A DNA stretch of 64,000 bases from Xestospongia bergquistia (Eukaryota > Porifera > Demospongiae > Haplosclerida > Petrosiidae), in contig OZ014418.1 in the NCBI GenBank assembly GCA_963965975.1, forward strand, positions 4,476,775 through 4,540,774, written 5' to 3'. Position 1 is the first letter of the stretch. Each line of letters begins with the position of its first letter. Below the pieces are notes generated by a model. It searched no databases. It was given only the letters and a program-made list of their open reading frames with translations, and had not been told where the DNA came from. The position numbers and the translations under genes are program-made. Shown in pieces: positions 23,957 to 37,900 of this stretch.

Positions 23957-26900
23957 AACTAAATAAACTGCAATTAACAGTTTAGTAAGTTGGCTTGCAT
24001 TAACGCTCTAAAGTCTTTAATTTAAAGACTTTAGAAGGTTGAGACTATTGAGTGAAGATTATAAAGCTAACTGCTCAGACTAAAGGACTTAAAGGGACTA
24101 ACTAAATAAACTGCTATTAACAGTTTAGTAAGTTGGTTTGCATTAACACTCTAAAGTCTTTAATTTAAAGACTTTAGAAGGTTTGGACTATTGAGTGAAT
24201 TTTGTAAAGTAAACTGCTCAGACAAAAGTACTTAAAGAAACTAACTATATAAACTGCCATTAACAGTTTAGTATGATGGTTTGCATTAATGCTCTATAGT
24301 CTTTAATTTGAAGACTTGAGAAAGTTTAGACCGTTGAGTGAACTTTATGAATTAAACTGCTCAGACTAAAGGACATAATAGGACTAACTATATAAACTGC
24401 AAGTAACAGTTTAGTAAGTTTGTTTTCATTAATGTTGTAGTGTCGTTTAAAGTCTTTAACTTAAAGCCTTTAGAAGCTTTAGACAATTGAGTGAAGTTTA
24501 TAAAGTAAACTCCTCAGTCTAAAAGACTTAATGGGACTAACTAAATAAACTGCAGTTTACAGTTTAGTAAGTTGGTTTGCATTAATGGTCTAATGTTTTT
24601 ACTTTAAAGAGTTTAGAAGGTTTAGACTATTGACTGAAGGTTATAAAATAAACTGCTCAGTCTAAAGGACATAATGGGACTAACTAAATAACCTGCTATT
24701 AACAGTTTTGTAACTTGGTTTGCATTAACGGTTTAAAGTCTTTAATTTAAAGAGGATTAGAATATTGAGTGAATTTTATAAAGTAAACTGCTCAGTCTAA
24801 AGGATTTCACGTGACTAACTAAATAAGCTACAATTAACAGTTTAGTAAGTTTGTTTGCATTAACGCTCTAAAGTCTTTAATTTAAAGATATTAAAAGGTT
24901 TAGACTCTTGAGAGAAGTTTATAAAGTAAACTACTCAGTCTAAAGGACTTAATGGGACTAACTAAATAACCTGCTATTAACAGTTTATTAAGTTGGTTTG
25001 ATTTAAGGGTCTAAAGTCTTTAATTTAAAGACTTTAGAAGGTTTAGAGTATTGAGTGAATTTTATAAAGTAAACTGCTTAGTCTAAAGGAGTTCACGTGA
25101 CTAACTAAGTACACTACAATTAACAGTTTAGTAAGTTGGTTTGCATTAACGCTCTACACTCTTTAATTTAAAGACTTTAGAAGGTTTAGACTATTGAGTG
25201 AAGTTTATAAAGTAAACTGCTCAGTATAAAGGAGTTAACTAAATAAGTTGGTATTAACAATTTAGTATGTTGGTTTTCATTAACGCTCTAAAGTCTTTAA
25301 TTTAAAGACTTTAGAAGGTTTAGACTATTGAGTGAAGTTTATAAAGTAAACTACTCAGTCTAAAGTACTTAATGTGACTAACTAAATAAACTGCTATTAA
25401 CAGTTTAGTAACTTGGTGTCCATTAACGATCTAAAGTCTTTAATTTAAAGACTTTAGAAGGTTTTAGCTATTGAGTGAAGTTTTTAAAGTAAACTTCTCA
25501 GTCTAAAGGACTTAATGGTTCTAACTAAATAAACTTCTATTAACAGTTTAGTAAGTTGGTTTGCATTAACTCTCTAAAGTCTTTAATTTAAAGACTTTAG
25601 AAGGTTTAGACTATTGAGTGAAGTTTACAAAGTAAACCGCTCATTCTAAAGGACTTAATGGGAATAACTAAATGAACTTCTATTAACAGTTTAGTAAGCT
25701 GATTTATATTAACGCTCTAAAATCTTTAATTTAAAGACTTTAGAAGGTTTAGACTATTGAGTGAATTTTATAAAGTAAACTTCTCAGTCTAAAGGACTTA
25801 TTGGGACTAACTAAATAAACTGCTATTAACAGTTTAGTAAGTTTTTTTGCATTAACGCTCAAAGTGTTTAATTTAAGGACTTAAGAAGGTTTAGACTATT
25901 GAGTGTAGTTTATGAAGTAAACTTCTCAGTCTAAAGGACTTAAAGGTACTAACTAAATAAGCTGCTATTAACAGTTTAGCAAGTTGGTTTGCGTTAAAGC
26001 TCTAAAGTCTTTAATTTAAAGACTTTAGAAGGTTTTGACTATTGAGTGAAGTTTTTAAACTAAACTTCTCAGTCTAAAGGACTTAATGGGTCTAACTAAA
26101 TAAACTTCTATTAACAGTTTAGTAAGTTGGTTTGCGTTAACTCTCTAAAGTCTTTAATTTAAAGACTTTAAAGATTTAGACTATTGAGTGAAGTTTATAA
26201 AGTAAACTGATCAGTCTAAAGGACTTAAAGGGACTAAGTAAATAATCTGCAATTAACAGTTTAGTAAGTTGGTTTTAATTAACGCTTTAAAGTCTTTAAT
26301 TTAAAGACTTTAGAAGGTTTAGAATATTGAGTGAAATTTATAAAGTAAACTGATCAGTATAAAGGAGTTAACTAAATAGTTTGGTATTAACAATTTAGTA
26401 TGTTGGTTTGCATTAACGCTCTAAAGTCTTTAATTTAAAGACTTTAGAAGGTTTAGACTGTTGAGTGAAGTTTATAAAGTAAACTACTCAGTCTAAAGTA
26501 CTTAATGTGACTAACTAAATAAACTGCTTTTAACAGTTTAGTAAGTTGGTTTGCATTAACACTCAAAGTGTTTAATTTAAGGACTTAAGAAGGTTTAGAC
26601 TATTGAGTGAAGTTTATGAAGTAAACTTCTCAGTCTAAAGGACTTAATGGTTCTAACTAAATAAACTTCTATTAACAGTTTAGTAAGTTGGTTTGCATTA
26701 ACTCTCTAAAGTCTTTAATTTAAAGACTTTAGAAGGTTTAGACTATTGAGTGAAGTTTACAAAGTAAACTGCTCAGTCTAAAGGACTTAATGGGAATAAA
26801 TAAATGAACCTCTATTAACAGTTTAGTAAGCTGATTTATATTAACGCTCTAAAATCTTTAATTTAAAGTCTTTAGAAGGTTTAGACTATTGAGTGAATTT

Positions 26901-29721
26901 TATAAAGTAAACTTTTCAGTCTGAAGGACTTATTGGGACTAACTAAATAAACTGCTATTAACAGTTTAGTAAGTTGGTTTGCATTAACGCTCAAAGTGTT
27001 TAATTTAAGGACTTAAGAAGGTTTAGACTATTGAGTGTAGTTTATGAAGTAAACTTCTCAGTCTAAAGGACTTAAAGGTACTAACTAAATAAACTGCTAT
27101 TAACAGTTTAGTAAGTTGGTTTGCATTAACACTCTATAGTCCTTAATTTAAAGACTTTAGAGGGTTTAGACTATTAACTGAAATTTATAAAGTAAACTAC
27201 TCAGTCTAAGGGACTTAATGGAACTAAATAAGTAAGCTGCTATTAACAGTTTAGTAAGTTGGTTTGCATTAACGCTCTAAAGTCTTTAATTAAAAGACTT
27301 TAGAATGTTTAGACTATCGAGTGATGTTTATGAAGTAAACTGCTAAGCCTAAAGGACTTAATGGGACTAACTATATAAACTGCTATTAACAGTTTAGTAA
27401 CTTTGTTTGCATTAACGTTCTAAAGTCTTTTCTTTAAAGACTTTAGAAGGTTTAGACTATTGAGTGAAATTTATAAAGTAAACTGCTCCGTCTAAAGGAC
27501 TTAAAGGGACTAACTAAAACAACTGATATTAACAGTTTAGTAAGTTGGCTTGCATTAACACTCTAAAGTCTTTAATTTAAAGACTTTAGAAGGTTTAGAC
27601 TATTGAGTGAAGTTTACAATGTAAACTGCTCAGTTTAAAGGACTTAAAAGGACTAACTAAATAAACTGCTAATAAAAGTTAAGTAAGTTGGTTTGCGTTA
27701 ACACTCTAAAGTCTTTAATTTAAAGACTTTAGAAGGTTTAGACTATTGAGTGAAATTTATAAAAAAACTGCTCAGTTTAAAGGACTTAAAGGGACTAACT
27801 AAATAAACTGCTATATACAGTGTAGTTAGTTGGTTTGCATTAACACTCTAACGTCTTTAATTTAAAGACTTTAGAAGGTTTAGACTATTGAGTGAAATTT
27901 ATAAAGTAAACTGCTCAGTCTAAAGATCTTAAAGTGACTAACTAAATAAACTGCTATTAACAGTTTAGTAAATTGGTTTGCTTTAACGCTCTAAAGTCTT
28001 TAACTTAAAGGCTTTAGAAGGTTTAGACTTTCAATGAAATTTATAAAGTAAACTGCTCAGTCTAAAGGACTTAAAGGTACTAACTAAATAAACTGCTATT
28101 AACAGTTTAGTAAGTTTGTTTGCGTTATGACCGTAAAGACTTCAATTTAAAGAGTTTAGAAGGTTTAGACTATTGAGTGAAATTTATAAAGTAAACTGCT
28201 CATCTAAATGACTTAATGGGACTAACTAAATGAACTGCTATAAACAGTTTAGTAAGTTTGTTTGCATTAACGCTGTAAAGTCATTAATTTAAAGACTTTA
28301 GAAGGTTTAGACTATTGGCGAAATTTATAAAGTAAACTGCTCAGTTTAAAGGACTTAAAGGGACTATTTAAATAAACTGATATTAACAGTTTAGTAAGTT
28401 GCTGTGAATTAACACTCTAAAGTCTTTAATTTAAAGACTTTAGAAGGTTTAGACTATTGAGTGAAATTTATAAAGTAAACTACTCAGTCTAAAGGACTTA
28501 AAGGGACTAACTCAATAAACTACTATTAACAGTTTAGTAAGTTTGTTTGCATTAACACTCTACAGTCTTTAATTTAAAGACTTTAGAAGGTTTAGACTAT
28601 TGAGTGTAGTTTATAAAGTAAACTACTCAGTCTAAAGGAATAAAAGGGAGTAAATAAATAAACTGCTATGAACAGTTTAGAAAGTTTGTTTAAAGGGACT
28701 AACTAAATAAACTTATATTAACAGTTCAGTAAGTTCATTGGCATTAAGGACTTAATTGGTCTAACTAAATAAACTGCTATGAACAGTTTAGTAAGTTTGT
28801 TTGCATTAATGCTGTAAAGTCTTTAATTTAAAGACTTTAGAAGGTTTAGACTATTGAGTAAAATTTATAAAGGAAACTGCTCAGTCTAAAGGACTTAAAG
28901 GGACTAACTAAATAAACTGCTATTAACAGTTTAGTAAGTTGGTTTGCATTAACACTCTATAGTCCTTAATTTAAAGACTTTAGAGGGTTTACACTATTGA
29001 GTGAAGTTTATAAAGTAAACCACTCAGTCTAAGGGACTTAATGGGACTAACTATATAAGCTGCTTTAACAGTTTAGTAAGTTGGTTTGCATTAACGCTCT
29101 AAAGTCTATAATTTAAAGACTTTAGAATGTTTAGACTATCGAGTGAAGTTTATGAAGTAACCTCCTTAGTCTAAAGGACTTAAAGGGACTAACTAAATAA
29201 ACTGCTATTAACAGTTTAGTAACTTTGTTTGCATTAACACTCTGAAGTCTTTTTTTTAAAGACTTTAGAAGGTTTAGACTATTGAGTGAAATTTATAAAG
29301 TAAACTGCTCAGTCTAAAGTTTATGAACAGTTTAATAAGTTGGTTTTCATTAACACTCTAAAGTCTTTAATTTAAAGACTTAAGAAGGTTTAGGACTATT
29401 GAGTGAAATTTATAAAGTAAACTGCTCAGTCTAAAGGAATAAAAGGGACTGACGAAATAAACTGCTATTAACAGTTTAGTAAGGTGGTTTGCATTAACAC
29501 TCTAAAGTCTTTAATTTAAAGACTTTAAAAGGTTTAGATCATTGAGTGAAGTTTATAAAGTAAACTACTCAGTCTAAAGAAATAAAAAGGTCTAACTAAA
29601 TAAACTGCTATTAACAGTTTAGTAAGTTTGTTTGCATTAACACTCTAAAGTCTTTAATTTGAATACTTTAGAAGGTTTAGACTATTGAGTGAAATTTATA
29701 AAGTAAACTGCTCTCTCTAAA

Positions 29722-31000
29722 GGGCTTAATGGGACTAACTCAACAATTTGCTACTAACAGTTTAGTAAGTTTGTTTGCATTAAAACTTCATAGTCCTTAA
29801 TTTAAAGACTTTAGAGGGTTTAGACTATTCAGTGATGTTTATAAAGTAAACTACTCAGTCTAAGGGACTTAATGGGATAACTATAAAAGCTGCTATTAAC
29901 AGTTTAGTAAGTTGGTTTGCATTAACGCTCTAAAGTTTTTAATTAAAAGACTTTAGAAGGTTTAGACTATTGAGTGAAATTTATAAAGTAAACTGCTTAG
30001 TCTAAAGGACTTAACGGGACTAACTAAATAACCTGATATTAACAGTTTAGTAAGTTTGTTTGCATTAACACTCTAAACTCTTTTAATTAAACACTTTAGA
30101 AGGTTTAGACTATTGAGTGAAATTTATAAAGTAAACTTCTCTCTCTAAAGGGCTTAATGAGACTAACTCAACAATTTGCTACTAACAGTTTAGTAAGTTT
30201 GTTTGCATTAACACTTCATAGTCCTTAATTTAAAGACTTTAGAAGGTTTAGACTATTCAGTGATGTTTATAAAGTAAACTACTCAGTCTAAGGGACTTAA
30301 TGGGATAACTATAAAAGCTGCTATTAACAGTTCAGTAACTTTGTTTACATTAACGCTCTAAAGTCTTTTTTTGAAAGACTTTAGAAGGTTTAGACTATTG
30401 AGAGACATTTATAAAGTAAACTCCTCAGTCTAAAGGACTGAAAGGGACTAACTAAATAACCTGATATTAACAGTTTAGTAAGTTTGTTTGCATTAACACT
30501 CTAAACTCTTTTAATTAAACACTTTAGAAGGTTTAGACTATTGAGTGAAATTTATAAAGTAAACTGCTCTCTCTAAAGGGCTTAATGGGACTAACTCAAC
30601 AATTTGCTACTAACAGTTTAGTAAGTTTGTTTGCATTAACACTTCATAGTCCTTAATTTAAAGACTTTAGAAGGTTTAGACTATTCAGTGATGTTTATAA
30701 AGTAAACTACTCAGTCTAAGGGACTTAATGGGATAACTATAAAAGCTGCTATTAACAGTTCAGTAACTTTGTTTACATTAACGCTCTAAAGCCTTCTTTT
30801 GAAAGACTTTAGAAGGTTTAGACTATTGAGAGACATTTATAAAGTAAACTTCTCAGTCTAAAGGACTGAAAGGGACTAACTAAATAACCTGATATTAACA
30901 GTTTAGTAAGTTTGTTTGCATTAACACTCTAAACTCTTTTAATTAAACACTTTAGAAGGTTTAGACTATTGAGTGAAGTTTATAAAGTAAACTGCTCAGT
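29722..31000 (+). repeat. Three-unit higher-order repeat (about 429 bp)
   Basis: The variant GGCTTAATGGGACTAACTC begins at 29722 and 30579, with a one-base variant at 30151; the spacings are 429 and 428 bp. Each is followed by the same pair of variant units (CTTCATAGTCC, GGGATAACTATAAAAGC). This is a local amplification of a trimer. Confidence 0.85.
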
Positions 31001-32859
31001 CCAAATAACTTAATAGGACTAACTAAATAAACTGCTATAAACAGTTTAGTAAGCTTGTTCGCAATAACGCTGTAAAGTCTTTAATTTAAAGACTTTAGAA
31101 GGTTTAGACTATTGAGTGAATGTTATAAAGTAAACTGCTCAGTTTAAAGGACTTAAAGGGACTAACGAAATAAACTACTATTAACAGTTTAGTAAGTTGG
31201 TTTGCATTAACACTCTAAAGTCTTTAATTTAAAGACTTTAAAAGGTTTAGACTATTGAGTGAAATTTATAAAGTAAACTGCTCAGTCTAAAGGACTTAAA
31301 GGGACTATCTCAATAAACTGTTATTAACAGTTTAGTAAGTTTGTTTGCATTAACACTATAAAGTCTTTAATTTAAAGTCTTTAGAAGGTTTACACTATTG
31401 AGTGAAGTTTATAAAGTAAACTACGCAGTCTAAAATATTAAAAGGGACAAACTAAATAAACTGCTAGGAAAAGTTTAGTAAGTTGTTTTGCATTAACACT
31501 CTAAAGTCTTTAATTTAAAGACTTTAGAAGGTTTAGACTATTGAGTGAAATTTATAAAGTAAACTGCTCAGTCTAAAGGACTTAAAGGTACTAACTAAAT
31601 GAACTGATATTAACAGTTTAGTAAGTTGGTTTGCATGAACACTCTAAAGTCTTTAATTTAAAGACTTTAGAATGTTTAGACTATTCAGTGAAGTTTATAA
31701 AGTAAACTGATCAGTCTAAAGAACTTAAAGGGACTAACTAAATAAACTGCTATAAAGAGTTTAGTAAGTTTGTTTGTATTAACGCTGTAAAGTCTTTAAT
31801 TTAAAGACTTTAGAAGGTTTAGACTATTGTATGAAATTTATAAAGTAAACTCCTCAGTCTAAAGGACTTAAAGGGACTAACTAAATAATCTGCGATTAAC
31901 AGTTTAGTAAGTTGGTTTGCGTTAAGGATTTAATTGGTCTTACTAAATAAACTGCTATGAACAGTTTAGTAAGTTTGTTTGCATTAATGCTGTAAAGTCT
32001 TTAATTTAAAGACGTTTGAAGGTTTAGACTATTGAGTGAAATTTATAAAGGAAACTGCTAAGTGTAAAGGACTTAAAGGGACTAACTAAATAAACTGCTA
32101 TTAACATTTTAGTAAGTTGGTTTGCATTAACACTCTATAGTCCTTAATTTAAAGACTTTAGAGGGTTTAGACTATTGAGTGAAGTTTATAAAGTAAACTA
32201 CTCAGTCTAAGGGACTTAATGGGACTAACTAAATAAACTGCTATAACAGTTTAGTAACTTTGTTTGCATTAACGCTCTAAAGTCTTTTTTTTAAAGACTT
32301 TAGAAGGTTTAGACTATTGAGTGAAATTTATAAAGTAAAATGCTCAGTCTAAAGGAATAAAAGGGACTAAGTAAATAAACTGCTATTAACAATTTAGTAA
32401 CTTTGTTTGCATTAACGCTGTAAAGTTTTTTTTTTAAAGACTTTAGAAGGTTTAGACTATTGAGTATAATTTATAAAGTAAACTTCTTAGTCAAAAGGAC
32501 TTAATGGGACTAACTAAATAAACTGCTATAAACAGTTTAGTAAGTTTGTTCGCAATAACGCTGTAAAGTCTTTAATTTAAAGACTTTAGATTGTTTAGAC
32601 TATTGAGTGAAATTTATAGAGTAAACTGCTCAGTCTAAATGACTTAATGGGACTAACTAAATAAACTGCTATAAATAGTGTAGTAAGTTTGTTCGCAATA
32701 ACGCTGTAAAGTCTTTAATTTAAAGACTTTAGAATGTTTAGACTATTGAGTGAAATTTATAAAGTAAACTGCTCAGTCTAAAGAACTTAAAGGGACTAAC
32801 TAAATAAACTGCTATTAACAGTTTAGTAAGTTGGTTTGCATTAACACTCTAAAGTCTTT

Positions 32860-34900
32860 AACTTAAAGGCTTTAGAAGGTTTACAATATTGAGTGAAGTT
32901 TATAAAGTAAACTACGCAGTCTAAACGATTAAAAGGGACTAACAAAATAAACTGCTATGAACAGTTTAGTAAGTTTGTTTGCATTAACACTCTAAAGTCT
33001 TTAATTTAAAGACTTTGGAAGGTTTAGACTATTGAATGAAATTTATAATGTAAACTGCTCAGTCTAAAGGACTTAAAGGTACTAACTAAATAAACTGCTA
33101 TTAACAGTTTAGGAAGTTGGTTTGCGTTATGACTGTAAAGTCTTCAATTTAAAGAGTTTAGAAGGTTTAGACTATTGAGTGAAATTTATAAAGTAAACTG
33201 CTCATCTAAATGACTTAATGGGACTAACTAAATGAACTGCTATAAACAGTTTAGTAAGTTTGTTTGCATTAACGCTGTAAAGTCATTAATTTAAAGACTT
33301 TAGAAGGTTTAAACTATTCAGTGAAATTTATAAAGTAAACTGCTCAGTCAAAAGGACTTAAAGGTACTAACTAAATAAACCGTTATTAACAGTTTAGTAA
33401 GTTGGTTTGCATTAATGCTTTAAAGTCTTTAATTTAAAGACTTTAGAAGGTTTAGACTAGTGAGTGAAATTTATAAAGAAAACTGCTCAGTCTAAAGGAC
33501 TGAATGGGACTAACTAAATAAACTACTATTAACAGTTTAGTAAGTTGTTTTGCATTAAGGCTGTAAAGTCTTTAATGTATAGACTTTAGAAGGTTTAGAC
33601 TATTAAGTGAAGTTTATAAAGTAAAGTGCTCAGTCTAAATGACTTAATGGGACTAACTAAATAAACTGCTATAAACAGTTTAGTAAGTTGGTTTGCATTA
33701 ACACTCTAAAGTCTTTAATTTAAAGACTTTAGAAGGTTTAGACTATTGAGTGAAATTTATAAAGTAAACTGCTCAGTTTAAAGGACTTAAAGGGACTAAC
33801 TAAATAAACTGATATTAACAGTTTAGTAAGTTGGTTTGCATTAACACTCTAAAGTCTTTAACTTAAAGGCTTTAGAAGGTTTACACTATTGAGTGAAGTT
33901 TATAAAGTAAACTACGCAGTCTAAACGATTAAAAGGGACTAACAAAATAAACTGCTATGAACAGTTTAGTAAGTTTGTTTGCATTAACACTCTAAAGTCT
34001 TTAATTTAAAGACTTTGGAAGGTTTAGACTATTGAATGAAATTTATAATGTAAACTGCTCAGTCTAAAGGACTTAAAGGTACTAACTAAATAAACTGCTA
34101 TTAACAGTTTAGGAAGTTGGTTTGCGTTATGACTGTAAAGTCTTTAATTTAAAGACTTTAGAAGGTTTAAACTATTCAGTGAAATTTATAAAGTAAACTG
34201 CTCAGTCAAAAGGACTTAAAGGTACTAACTAAATAAACTGTTATTAACAGTTTAGTAAGTTGGTTTGCATTAATGCTTTAAAGTCTTTAATTTAAAGACT
34301 TTAGAAGGTTTAGACTAGTGAGTGAAATTTATAAAGAAAACTGCTCAGTCTAAAGGACTGAATGGGACTAACTAAATAAACTACTATTAACAGTTTAGTA
34401 AGTTGTTTTGCATTAAGGCTGTAAAGTCTTTAATGTATAGACTTTAGAAGGTTTAGACTATTAAGTGAAGTTTATAAAGTAAAGTGCTCAGTCTAAATGA
34501 CTTAATGGGACTAACTAAATAAACTGCTATATACAGTTTAGTAAGTTGGTTTGCATTAACACTCTAAAGTCTTTAATTTAAAGACTTTAGAAGGTTTAGA
34601 CTATTGAGTGAAATTTATAAAGTAAACTGCTCAGTTTAAAGGACTTAAAGGGACTAACTAAATAAACTGATATAAACAGTTTAGTAAGTTGGTTTGCATT
34701 AACACTCTAAAGTCTTTAATTTAAAGACTTTAGAAGGTTTAGACTATTGAGTGTAGTTTATAAAGTAAACTACTCAGTCTAAAGGAATAAAAGGGACTAA
34801 CTAAATAAACTGCTATGAACAGTTTAGTAAGTTTGTTTGCATTAACACTCTAAAGTCTTTAATTTAAAGACTTTCGAAGGTTTAGACTATTGATTGAAAT
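32860..34900 (+). repeat. About 1.0-kb duplicated block (7 units), second copy one unit shorter
   Basis: The rare variant ACTACGCAGTCTAAACGATT occurs at 32911 and again at 33911, exactly 1000 bp (seven units) apart. Many other rare variants follow in the same order. One unit carrying CTCATCTAAATGACTTAATG (about 33203) is missing from the second copy, so the offset falls to about 860 bp further on. This suggests unequal exchange followed by loss of a unit. Confidence 0.8.
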
Positions 34901-37900
34901 TTATAGAGTAAACTGCTCTCTCTAAAGGGCTTAATGGGTCTAACTCAACAATGTGCTACTAACAGTTTAGTAAGTTTGTTTGCATTAACGCTCTAAAGTC
35001 TTTAATTTAAAGACTTTAGATGGTTTAGACTATTGAGTGAAGTTTATATAGTAAACTACTCAGTCTAAGGGATTTAATGGGACTAACTATATAAGCTGCT
35101 ATTAACAGTTTAGTAAGTTGGTTTACAAAAAAGCTCTAAAGTCTTTAATTTAAAGACTTTAGAATGTTTAGACTATCGAGTGAAGTTTATGAAGTCAAAT
35201 GCGCAGACTAAAGGACTTAATTAGTCTAACTAAATAAACTGCTATGAACAGTTTAGTAAGTTTGTTTGCATTAACGCTATTAAGTCTTTAATTTAAAGAC
35301 TTTAGAAGGTTTAGACTATTGAGTGAAATTTATAAAGTAAACTGCTCAGTTTAAAGGACTTAAAGGGACTGACTAAATAAGCCGCTATTAACAGTTTAGT
35401 AAGTTGGTTTGCATCAACTCTCTAAAGTCTTTAATTTAAAGACTTTAGAAGGTTTAGACTATTGAGTGAAGTTTATAAAGTAAACTACTCAGTCTAAGGG
35501 AATAAAAGGGGCAAACTAAATAAACTGCTATTAACAGTTTAGTAAGTTGGTTTGCATTAACACTCTAAAGTCTTTAATTTAAAGACTTTAGAAGGTTTAG
35601 ACTATTGAGTAAAATTTATAAAGTAAACTGCTCTCTCTAAAGGGCTTAATGGGTCTAACTCAACAATGTGCTACTAACAGTTTGTTAAGTTTGTTTGCAT
35701 TAACGCTCTAAAGTCTTTAATTTGAAGACTTTAGATGGTTTAGACTATCGAGTGAAGTTTATATAGTAAACTACTCAGTCTAAGGGATTTAATGGGACTA
35801 ACTATATAAGCTGCTATTAACAGTTTAGTAAGTTGGTTTACATCAACTCTCTAAAGTCTTTAATTGAAAGACTTTAGAATGTTTAGACTATCGAGTGAAG
35901 TTTATAAAGTAAAATGCGCAGACTAAAGGACTTAATTAGTCTAACTAAAAAAACTGCTATGAACAGTTTAGTAAGTTTGTTTGCATTAACGCTATTAAGT
36001 CTTTAATTTAAAGACTTTAGAAGGTTTAGACTATTGAGTGAAATTTATAAAGTAAACTGCTCAGTCTAAAGGACTTAAAAGGACTAACTAAATAAACTGC
36101 TATTAACAGTTAAGTAAAATAATTTGCATTAACACTCTAAAGTCCTTAATTTAAAGACTTTAGAGGGTTTTGACTATTGAGGGAAGTTTATAAAGTAAAC
36201 TATTCGGTCTAAGAGACTTAATTGGACTAACTATATAAGCTGCTATTAACAGTTTAGTAAGTTTGTTTGCGTTTACTCTCTAAAGTCTTTACTTTAAAGA
36301 CTATAGAATGTTTAGACTATCGAGTGAAGTTTATGAAGTAAACTGCTTAGTCTAAAGGACTTAATGGGACTAACTAAATAAACTGCCATTAACAGTTTAG
36401 TAACTTTGTTTGCATTAACGCTCTGAAGTCTTTTATTAAAGACTTTAGAAGGTTTAGACTATTGAGTGAAATTTATAAAGTAAACTGCTCAGTCTAAAGG
36501 ACTTAAAGGAACTAATTAAATAAGCTGATATTAAGAGTTTAGTAAGTTTGTTTGCATTAACACTCTAAAGTCTTTAATTTAAAGAGTTTAGAAGGTTTAG
36601 ACTATTGAGTAAAGTTTAAAAAGTAAACTGCTCAGTCTAAAGGACTGAATGGGACTAACTAAACCAACTGGTATTAACAGTTTAGTAAGTTTGTTTGCAT
36701 TAAGGCTGTAAAGTCTTTAATTCAAAGAGATTAGAAGGCTTAGACTATTGAGTAAATTTATAAAGAAAACTGCTTAGTCTAAAGGACTGAATGTGACTAC
36801 CTAAACCAACTGCTATTAACAGTTTAGTAAGTTTGTTTGCATTAAGGCTGTAAAGTCTTTAATTTAAAGACTTTAAAAGGTTTAGACTATTGATTGAAGT
36901 TTATAAAGTAAACTACTCAGTCTAAACGAATGAAAGGGACTAACTAAATAAACTGCTACGAACAGTTTAGTAAGTTGGTTTGCATTAACACTCTAAAGTC
37001 TTTAATTTAAAGACTTTAGAAGGTTTAGACTATTGAGTGAAATTTATAAAATAAACTGCTCAGTTTAAAAGACTTAAAGGGACTAACTAAATAAACTGAT
37101 ATTAACAGTTTAGTAAGTTGGTTTGCATTAACACTCTAAAGTCTTTAATTTAAAGACTTTGGAAGGTTTAGACTATTGAGTGAAATTTATAAAGTAAACT
37201 GCTCAGTTTAAAGGACTTAAAGGGACTAACTAAATAAATTGATATTAACAGTTTAGTAAGTTGGTTTGCATTAACACTCTAAAGTCTTTAATTTAAAGAC
37301 TTTAGATGGTTTAGACTATTGAGTGAAGTTTATAAAGTAAACTGCTCAGTCTAAAGGACTTAAAGGGACTAACTAAATAAACTGCTATTAACAGTTTAGT
37401 AAGTTGGTTTGCATTAACACTCTAAAGTCTTTAATTCAAAGACTTTAGAAGGTTTAGACTATTGAGTGAATTTTATAAAGTAAACTACTCAATCTAAAGG
37501 AATAAAAGGGACTAACTAAATAAACTGCTATGAACAGTTTAGTAAGTTTGTTTGCATTAACACTCTAAAGTCTTTAATTTAAAGACTTTAGAAGGTTTAG
37601 ACTATTGAGTGAAATTTGTAAAGTAAACTGCTCAGTCTAAAGGACTTAAAGGAACTAAATAAATAAACTGCTATTAACAGTTTAGTAAGTTGGTTTGCAT
37701 TAACACTCTAAAGTCTTTAATTTAAAGAGTTTAGAAGGTTTAGACTATTGAGTGAAATTTATAAAGTAAACTGCTCATTCTAAAGGAACAAAAGGGACCA
37801 ACTAATCAAACTGCTATAAACAGTTTAGTAAGTTTGTTTGCATTAAAACTTTAAAGTCTTTAATTTAAAGACTTTAGAAGGTTTAGACTATTGAGTGAAG

